Source of the DNA: Bryoerythrophyllum caledonicum
Taxonomy: Eukaryota > Streptophyta > Bryopsida > Pottiales > Pottiaceae
Reading direction: 5' to 3'
DNA: 64,000 nt
NCBI GenBank assembly: GCA_963971425.1
Contig: OZ020526.1
Coordinates: forward strand, 17,389,173-17,453,172
Shown here: positions 57,440 through 64,000 of the stretch, piece after piece
Layout of the letters: each line of letters starts with the position of its first letter
Numbering within the stretch: position 1 is the first letter of the stretch
Position numbers and translations under genes: made by a program
The notes under the pieces: model-generated
What the model was told of the DNA's origin: nothing
The model's database searches: none
What the model saw: only the letters and a program-made list of their open reading frames with translations

Positions 57440-58107
57440 TCTATAATAAATCGCGCATCCAAAGACCCTTGTCACCGTGCTTCTTTAGGTAGTCTGCATG
57501 CCGGCCTTCCCGGAACGCGGCATCAAGGTCCTCCACCCCCTTCTCATGCACACTAGCTGGTTTCTTTCTCTCTTGACGCCTCCATTTCCTCCCTGCTGCC
57601 GTGTTATCGGCAACGGTTGGTGGTGCCGTCTTGCCAGAATTCCCATTCGGCCTGTCATATATGGGGAGATTGAGATCAAAGAACTCCATTCACGCGGAGA
57701 CAAGCACTCCCCTTCCGGCAGTGTACTACACGGCACAATGGATCGTGCCAAAGATAGCGCCATACGCAAACGATGTGGATGACACTTCGCGCCGGCAGCC
57801 GCCGAGAAGGACGGGTCCCCCCTGGAGTACACGTGTCGGGGGGAGAAGGGGCTTTCGGTGATCCGAAGAAGGCGGGAGGAGAAGGGGCTTTCGGTGATCC
57901 GAAGAAGGCGGGGGAAGAAGGGGCTTTCGGCGAGCATACCGATAAGAGATACGGGTAGCGCAAAAAAGATTTGGGCAAAAGTGGCCGTTATCGTGGAAAG
58001 AAGGGCGCATGGAGGCGAAAAGGCGCGCGGGGAGAAGGGCCGCTCTTCGCCGTGTCAGGCCTAAAACCGGGCCCTGACAGCTCGAACCCGGATTGACTGT
58101 AGTGAGC
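57440..58107. repeat. Right inverted repeat of the Mutator-like element
   Basis: Inverse of 48508-49175. It also encodes, on the minus strand, an N-terminal stretch nearly identical to that of the left arm (MEFFDLNLPIYDRPNGNSGK, 57689 downward). It holds an extra local duplication (GGGCTTTCGGTGATCCGAAG repeated near 57848, 57883 and, partly, 57921). Confidence 0.85.
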
Positions 58108-59323
58108 GGTGGTACTCCCATAACCAACGACCAAAAGTAAGGGTCTTGACTAATAGCAAACCTCCATTTCGAGCTCAGTGGTGGTAATAGGATGGAAGAG
58201 TGTTGGATACATCCTAATTTTATAGGTGTTGGCTATGGATTTTTGTTGGTTATGGGGAGGCTTACCTTACTACATCCAGAACATTGCTAAGGAGACGATG
58301 ACCATTAGAGACTCTGACCACGTGTGAAAGAGCACATAAACCACGGTTGTTGAATCCACTTCATCGAGTCCGTGTTGCGGTGGTGACAATATGGTGCCAG
58401 TAGCATTCAAAGAGCACAATTGGTCTGAACAATGAACAACCATTTCAGAATGGGGAATGCTATCTTGTGAGTGGTAAATGGTGAGTGATGAGCATTTAGC
58501 AATCAAATCTAGAGTTTAGGGTTTAAGGATTAGCTTTTATATTTTAGGATTTAAGATTTAGTATTGAGCAACAATTTCATACTTTTCAAAGAAATGTATG
58601 AATTTATTTTTTTGTTTCTATTCATTGCTCACCACTCAGTGCTCACAAGATAACATTGCTCATTTAGGAAAGCTATATTTTCTTGACATTGTCTTCTTGC
58701 ATGCTCCAATAGTGTTGCGCCCTCAATGGAAATTTAACTACATTCCTGCTTAATCTAAGTGTGCATGTGAAAGCTTCACATTATTTTTAATTTTTACAAT
58801 CTCAAATAGAATAATGTTACTTTTCTTGTGTAAAAAAATGTCATACATAATAGAAGTTTGTAGGAAAAGAATTTGAAGTTGCCTAAAGTGGCCACCCTTG
58901 GCAACCTTTGCAAAAGATGACATAACTGTTTTCTAATAAGTCCAATGAGAATAACAATTATATTTCCATGTAACTCTTATTATCTTCCATTTTTATACAA
59001 AATTACAAGTATTGGAAATACAAATTGCAATCATGGAAACATGCCCAAGATTTGCAAAAGTCCACCTCGAGACTCTTGGTCTCTAGAAGCCGATTGCGTG
59101 TTTAGAGCAAGTTCGTATTAGCCTGAAAAGGAGATTCTTTTGAAGATACAAGATTTTATTAATTTACTAAATTTAAACTTTCAATAAATCATGAGACCCT
59201 GTTTAGAATTGTATGCATCAGAGAAAAAAAAAAGAAAAAAAAAACTCATACTAATTTATTCATGGAAAAGATCAAATTTGTCAGATGGGTAGTTGACCCT
59301 GCTATACTATTTGCAGTAAATGC

Positions 59324-59495
59324 AACAGAATGTCCACAAATGCAGCAGAATGTGAAAATCCAACAAAACGTGCATTTGCAACAGGATGTAAGAATCCAGC
59401 AGAATGGGGTAATCCACCAAAACGTCTAAATCCAACTGGATTTGCACATGCGGCAGAACGTGCAAAATCAGCAGATAGCGTAAATCCGCTAGTAA
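59324..59495. repeat. Degenerate 18-bp minisatellite
   Basis: About nine to ten units of 18 bp follow the pattern AGCAGAATGTGAAAATCC with drift (AACAAAACGTGCATTTGC, AACAGGATGTAAGAATCC and others). Confidence 0.85.
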
Positions 59496-59576
59496 GTTAC
59501 TATACGAATCGGTCGGGTTTGGACACACCCTGCCAAATGAATTATTTTCCCCAATTCACAGTGGTTCGGACACAAT

Positions 59577-59656
59577 GGGTATCACCTAGGTATCACACAA
59601 GTATCACCTAGATATTACACGGATACGACCTTGGCATCACATGGGTATCACCTCAG
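59577..59656. repeat. Degenerate ~11-12-bp tandem repeat
   Basis: About seven units resemble GGTATCACCTA (GGTATCACACAA, GTATCACCTA, GATATTACACG and so on). Confidence 0.7.
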
Positions 59657-60110
59657 ACAAATCTCCAAAAAATTTGGACATCTCCATTCTGAATTAATAA
59701 TGTACCAACGCGGAGGGTATTACCGAGCGCAGTAAGAAACCCGCAGACAGGTAAACTCAGACACAACCTGCGTAACAAACACAAGCCTTGCACCACAAGA
59801 GCATGAAAACCCCGAACCCACAAACGCACACACACACTCTCTCTCCCTTCCTCGCTCACTCACTCGGCCGACCCACCATCCGAGCCAGCATCCAGTCTCT
59901 CGGCCGAGCCACCACCTCACTGCCACACCAAAATCACCCACACCCAACACCATCGCCAGTCTGCAACTTCTGCAATCCCACAACTCCTTAAAAACACACA
60001 ATTTCCCTCACTCTCGCACACAATTTTATTCAGATACACACCCTCTCTCAGATACAATTACACTGTCTCTATCACACGCGCTCTGCGTCTGTTTGCAGGC
60101 CCGCGTGACC

Positions 60111-62316
60111 ATGGAGGAATCTCTGCCGTTGGGTGTGTACCGCCGCAGTAACACGCACAGGCTCTACTTCGAGCTCCGCGTCGGCAAACCCAGGTACTAC
60201 TGCTCTCAGATTCAATCCAGCCAGGAAGGCGCGCTCTGCCACGACATTCTCCACCGCTACGCCAGCCAGTTGAAGATCGGAGCACCGGGAGGGAAGCGGA
60301 AGGCGCTGCAGGTGTTCAATTACCCGGGCTATTCTTCGACGCTGGTGCTGGAGGATCTGTCCCAGGACTTCACCGAGGAGAAGAAGGATGTCGTCATGAA
60401 GGCCGTTCTCAGGCAGGCGCGCGCCGCGGCGCGGGCCATGCCGGAGCAGGAGCACGCCACGCGCCGGCCCAAGGTTCAGGTGCCTCGTGTGTGTTGTGTT
60501 GTGGCGGAGCTCGTGTTTGTGCGATTTCTTGCATTTGCGCCAGAGCGAAGTCTGTGATGCACTACTGTGATGGAGCATTCTGATTGTGCTTGATTCAGGT
60601 TGAATTTTTATTCGGATTACGTGTATGTCTTTCTTGTTAGGGTTTGGTCTTGAGACGCTTTCCTGCATTTTGTTTCCAGATTTGCGGATTTCTAACCCTA
60701 GGGAAGCTGTTTCTGATGAAGCGTATTATGGCGCAGAAACACTCCGGGCACGATGACTGCCGCCGAAGTGGTGATCAGAGCAGCTCGTCGAAAAAGGATG
60801 CGTGCAGTCCGTCTCGTGGCGTGAATGAGGGTTTGGACTCTGCTGGTATTTACACGGCAAATGACTGCGAGAAGTCCATGGAGGATGTATTCGAGCACGT
60901 TATCCAGTTCAGTCGCGAGTACGAGTTGAAAGTCAGCGAAAGGGAGGAGTTGGAACGGAAGGTGAAAGGTTTGTTTTTAATCTACACTGCTCTTTTTTTT
61001 GGATGGCCTTGACAACGAGATAGGCTATTGGCTTTGATGTTGGGATTGAATTGCGAGAGGGATCCGGTAATTCAAAGCAGGCAAGGTTATGGGTACTAAC
61101 CGCAGGTCAGGACCTACCGAGCCACGGTATGGAGGTACTGGCCTGCAGTTGTCTTCCATAATTTTGCCTGCTTTTGAGTTACCGGACATAATCTATACAT
61201 ACTACCGTGGCTCAAGTCACTTCAAGCTATTGCATCTTAAGATCATTCAGTTAGTTTAACAAAAAAGTGAAGTTGAGCACGTATGTAGAGGCTAATCAGT
61301 GAGCAATACTTTGCTCGTCATTTAGTGCTCTCTAGCATCATCAGTTCTGGCCTTTCTCCTCTAACTGAATGATACCTTGATACGAGGACATGAAGTGGTT
61401 GCACTGAGATTATGTCTGCGGCACTGATTGTCTCTGTACCCTGCAGATATGACGGAGGATTCGGGGCTTATCAGTTTCAAAATCCCTGGCTCTGACAAGT
61501 TCCATGAGCACTTGGCTCGTTTCAAACAGCTTGTTGGCAGTGATGGGTGCAAGTGCTCGTCGTGGGTGGAGGCGTGTGAGCAGAAATACATCTCAGAGGA
61601 ATATAAATGTATCAAGTTGCGGAAAGAATTGGAAGGTATGTGGTCGTCTTCGATCTTCGAACGAAGAAGCTTAGGCGATCATGTAGACGCATCTTCAGTT
61701 TCGTTTGTTGCAGATTCCATACCATTTATCATGCTGGTTGTCTGAGTTAAGATGTAAGTATCTGAGTTTATGATGTATGGTATTTTTCATGAATTTACGC
61801 GGTTGTGTTTGTTGATCAGGCCACAACATGAAGTCCATTCCTGAGAGCTTGATGCGCGATGAAAACACGATGACGGGTCGTCGAAGAGAGAATGAAAGGG
61901 AAAGGCTGTCTCCAGTGTTCGGAATCTTCCCCACCACGGAGCAAAACAGCTGCAGCACTGATGTGGTTAGCAGTTTCTGTGCTCCTCCAACAAGTACTCC
62001 TGTGCCATATGTTGAGAACGATAGTGCCACGCCTTCTACACTGGAGTCGGACCTGTTTGCATCGTACGCATCTGCTCTGCTAAGTGATGAGTACACCAAC
62101 GAAGATCTAGACAAGCTCTGGGGCTCTTTGGCAGACGATCCATTCCATATAGGCTGTCGAAGCGAAAACGAGAATGCAACGCTTGGAGAAGTATCTGCCT
62201 ACAGCAACAATGAAGAGCATTCTCAGATTATTGACAGGTTCAATAATCAGGAGTTTCAGGATCGGTGGTGTCCAGATTGGAGCGATGCTCTGTTTCCAAC
62301 ATTTCAGGGAACTTAG
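60111..62316 (+). CDS. AP2-like-domain protein, four exons
   Basis: Exons 60111-60479, 60680-60968, 61447-61635 and 61820-62316 have GT-AG borders and compatible phases, giving 447 residues. Residues about 8-75 (GVYRRSNTHRLYFELRVGKP ... ALCHDILHRYASQL ... LQVFNYPGY) follow the AP2/ERF pattern: YRGV-like start, a three-strand region, an AAxAxD-like helix, then an NxP-type end. The match is distant and the usual WLG core is replaced. The rest is acidic and Ser-rich with short helices (YELKVSEREELERKVK; YKCIKLRKELE) and no recognised domain. A role as a transcription regulator is inference. The ATG at 60111 (GTGACCATGG) was preferred to an upstream in-frame ATG at 60093 for its better context. 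The exon 1 donor could instead be six bases earlier. Confidence 0.7.
61064..61185. ncRNA. Intronic long hairpin, miRNA-precursor-like (candidate)
   Basis: Within intron 2 of the AP2-like gene, CCGGTAATTCAAAGCAGGCA (61064 on) pairs with the inverse TGCCTGCTTTTGAGTTACCGG (ending 61185). The stem continues inward through GGTTATGG/CCATAA, GCAGG/CCTGC and CCTACC/GGTATGGAGG to a small loop near 61118-61125. The 122-base length, few small bulges and intronic position fit a plant miRNA precursor. A very small fold-back transposon is the alternative. No expression data were available. Confidence 0.45.
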
Positions 62317-63519
62317 CTTCATTCATGTAAGTTCAATACCCTTTCAGAGCCCTCCTAGTATATACTTCAGATGCTGCTTTCTCAACCTCTTTAGGTCAGT
62401 TTTGTTACAGCAACGCCTCAGTTCACCACAGTCGCTTCCTGACATGCCCTCCTTTCCCCTTCCCTTTCTCGAGAATCATTTGACGGTATTATATTTGTGC
62501 ATACGAGAGTTCAACATTGTACATACTGTTATTTAGTGAAGAGATGTAGGACTTGTATTAAGTTCTAGAGTGGTTGTGTAGAGACCACAACCTGTTTTCC
62601 ATTTGACAGCGGTAGTCTGCAACTGTACATACGAGAATTTTGTCCAAACAGGAATTTCTTCTGCCCTTCATAAAAACTGGGAAGATGAACCATTTGAGAA
62701 TGTATCTTATTTTAAGCTTATATTAGATGATGTGGTAAAAATTTTGTGAATTTTGGTCGTACCGATTGAAAGATAATTGCACTCCATGTGAACTTTTTTG
62801 TCCCCCAAATGGTCCAAATAGCTGTTGGCATGTCGTCCTTGACTTGTCCTCCTTGTCATATAGCATTTGGTGTCTTGATAAGTGACACTATTCATCTATA
62901 CTTATGCTACACCATTTGTTGTGTGTAGTGTAGATTTGTTATTGATGTGCATCATCTATGCTAATTTGTATCAAGCACATGCATGTCAAGTTGTGATTGG
63001 GTATACGTTTTCAAGAAAGTGTGTGAGTCAACAATGGCCTATAAATTACGAATTTGTGTAGGAACTCAAACTACTCTAGTCCACAATATTGAGTGAATGG
63101 TGTAGTATATATGTATTTCACTTAAAGTACCTTGTTTGACAAATCAATATGTTATTGATGTTCAGTGTTGGTGACACTTGTACCTTGATTGGCAATCAAT
63201 ATTTGAATAAGACAATTAAACTATACCACACTATTTCTCATTTTTAGAGCAATTGTCAACAACAGATATATTTATTTTATGCAAAGTGAATATTTTTATC
63301 AATCAAACATATGAATGTTTTTATGTAATTAATACCAAAATCTTTGATCTTTATCAAAATATCTTGAACCGACTGTAAATGTATAACCAAGTATAAAAAT
63401 TTATTATGACTCATATCATTGGAGATTTTTGAATAGAAGTGATGAACATCTGTGAATGTCAATACATGCAATTTCTGCATCAACTTGAGAGACAAATAGA
63501 GGAATTATATCACAAATTT
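62317..63519. other. 3' flank of the AP2-like gene and AT-rich spacer
   Basis: The first few hundred bases are probably 3' UTR. The remainder is AT-rich without recognised genes. Confidence 0.5.
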
Positions 63520-63559
63520 TATGTGCAAAGACTATGATCATCTACCATACAATTTGGAA

Positions 63560-64000
63560 AACAATTTGAATAATAAGAAACAACCCATAATGGCGTACTC
63601 ACCCTATTTGCCAATTTTTCCAAAACCTCCAAAATTCCCAAATTCCACAACCACCCCCTCCCTTCATGATATTGCACTAATTGTAAAAAATGCCAACAAA
63701 CACGCTAGAAAAAGAACTACCAAATATACTAAAGAAAACATTTGAAAAGCCATCTCTATATTCAGAAAATAATACAAAACTAACCCTAAGAAAATCAATA
63801 GAAAAGTCTTCAAAACAATGAGTCTCCACCACTAGATTGTATCACCAGCCAAAATAACAATTTCTTAACTAGTCTAGACAACATTACAAATGAATATACA
63901 ACCAACAAACAAAAAATAACATACCACATGTGCCCACATGTAATTATTTACTCGACCACCCCCCAACATGTACTTGTGGGGCAAGGCAATACCTATAGCA
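63560..64000 (+). mobile_element. Dualen-like LINE, decayed copy (continues past window end)
   Basis: The sequence follows the intact ORF2 between its AP endonuclease and reverse transcriptase: ALIVKNANKHARKRTTKYTK matches IASIAKTANKEARKITTKYT, and the last bases match the CTCGARQYPW region. Stops (for example near 63745) and small deletions disrupt it. The 5' edge near 63560 is approximate. This is the sixth copy or fragment of the family in the window. Confidence 0.8.

Larger units (their letters stand above)
48508..58107. mobile_element. 9.6-kb Mutator-like element with long inverted repeats and Ulp1-like gene
   Basis: Its ends begin GCTCACTACAGTCAAT and are inverse to each other. The inverted repeats extend about 660 bp (48508-49175 and 57440-58107) with high identity. 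Inside lie a minus-strand MULE transposase and a plus-strand gene region ending in an Ulp1-like cysteine protease, the combination known from Kaonashi-type MULEs. Both are broken. I could not identify a 9-bp target duplication; similarity of the ends fades through a GTACC motif, so the exact termini may shift by about ten bases. Confidence 0.8.
58108..60110. other. Intergenic region upstream of the AP2-like gene
   Basis: No gene was recognised. It includes degenerate short tandem repeats (59324-59495 and 59577-59656). A CT- and CA-rich stretch (59810-60100) next to the following gene is probably its promoter and 5' leader. Confidence 0.5.

Noticed and set aside
48508..58107. The 9.6-kb element as a CACTA transposon, because its ends contain CACTAC
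   Set aside because: The transposase has the MULE IDGTF core and SWIM finger, and no 3-bp duplication flanks the CACTA; the match is coincidental.

Overview
The window is nuclear DNA from a green plant. It holds intron-containing genes with GT-AG boundaries, including a 142-residue plant-size ribosomal protein S23 gene, separated by AT-rich, transposon-packed DNA. A Tc1-type (DD34E) transposon and a dual-endonuclease (Dualen/RandI-like) LINE together suggest a non-flowering streptophyte (bryophyte, lycophyte, fern or alga). That placement is inference; I cannot name a species.

Layout: 1-7.6 kb holds two decayed LINE copies lying tail to tail, each invaded by a short piece of the same LINE's 3' end. 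7.6-12.6 kb is gene-poor, with another LINE relic near 10 kb. 12.6-16.5 kb carries two host genes, RPS23 (+) and a BAP31-like ER protein (-), with a MITE between them. 17.3-24.6 kb is a cluster of DNA transposons: a TA-flanked MITE, a dead Tc1 element with ~580-bp inverted repeats, an abutting fold-back relative, and a non-autonomous Harbinger relative. 25.4-30.3 kb holds a small unrecognised gene and a protein kinase gene.

30.7-44.9 kb is the centrepiece: one apparently complete 14.2-kb LINE on the minus strand, bounded by an exact 14-bp target-site duplication. ORF1 is RNA-binding-like. The 2771-codon ORF2 has an AP endonuclease, reverse transcriptase, RNase H, CCHC knuckle and restriction-like endonuclease. 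A 2A-type ribosome-skipping motif near its N-terminus follows a 1.1-kb in-frame trinucleotide/hexanucleotide repeat (poly-Asn, then His-Asn).

45.0-48.4 kb is a PIF/Harbinger element (TTA duplications, transposase plus Myb/SANT-like gene, both damaged). 48.5-58.1 kb is a ~9.6-kb Mutator-like element with ~660-bp inverted repeats, a SWIM-type transposase on one strand and an Ulp1-protease-like gene on the other, both decayed. 60.1-62.3 kb is a four-exon host gene with an AP2-like N-terminus and a miRNA-precursor-like hairpin in its second intron. The window closes inside a further decayed LINE copy.

Most of the sequence is transposon. Only RPS23, the BAP31-like gene, the kinase, the AP2-like gene and possibly the small gene at 25.5 kb look like host genes.
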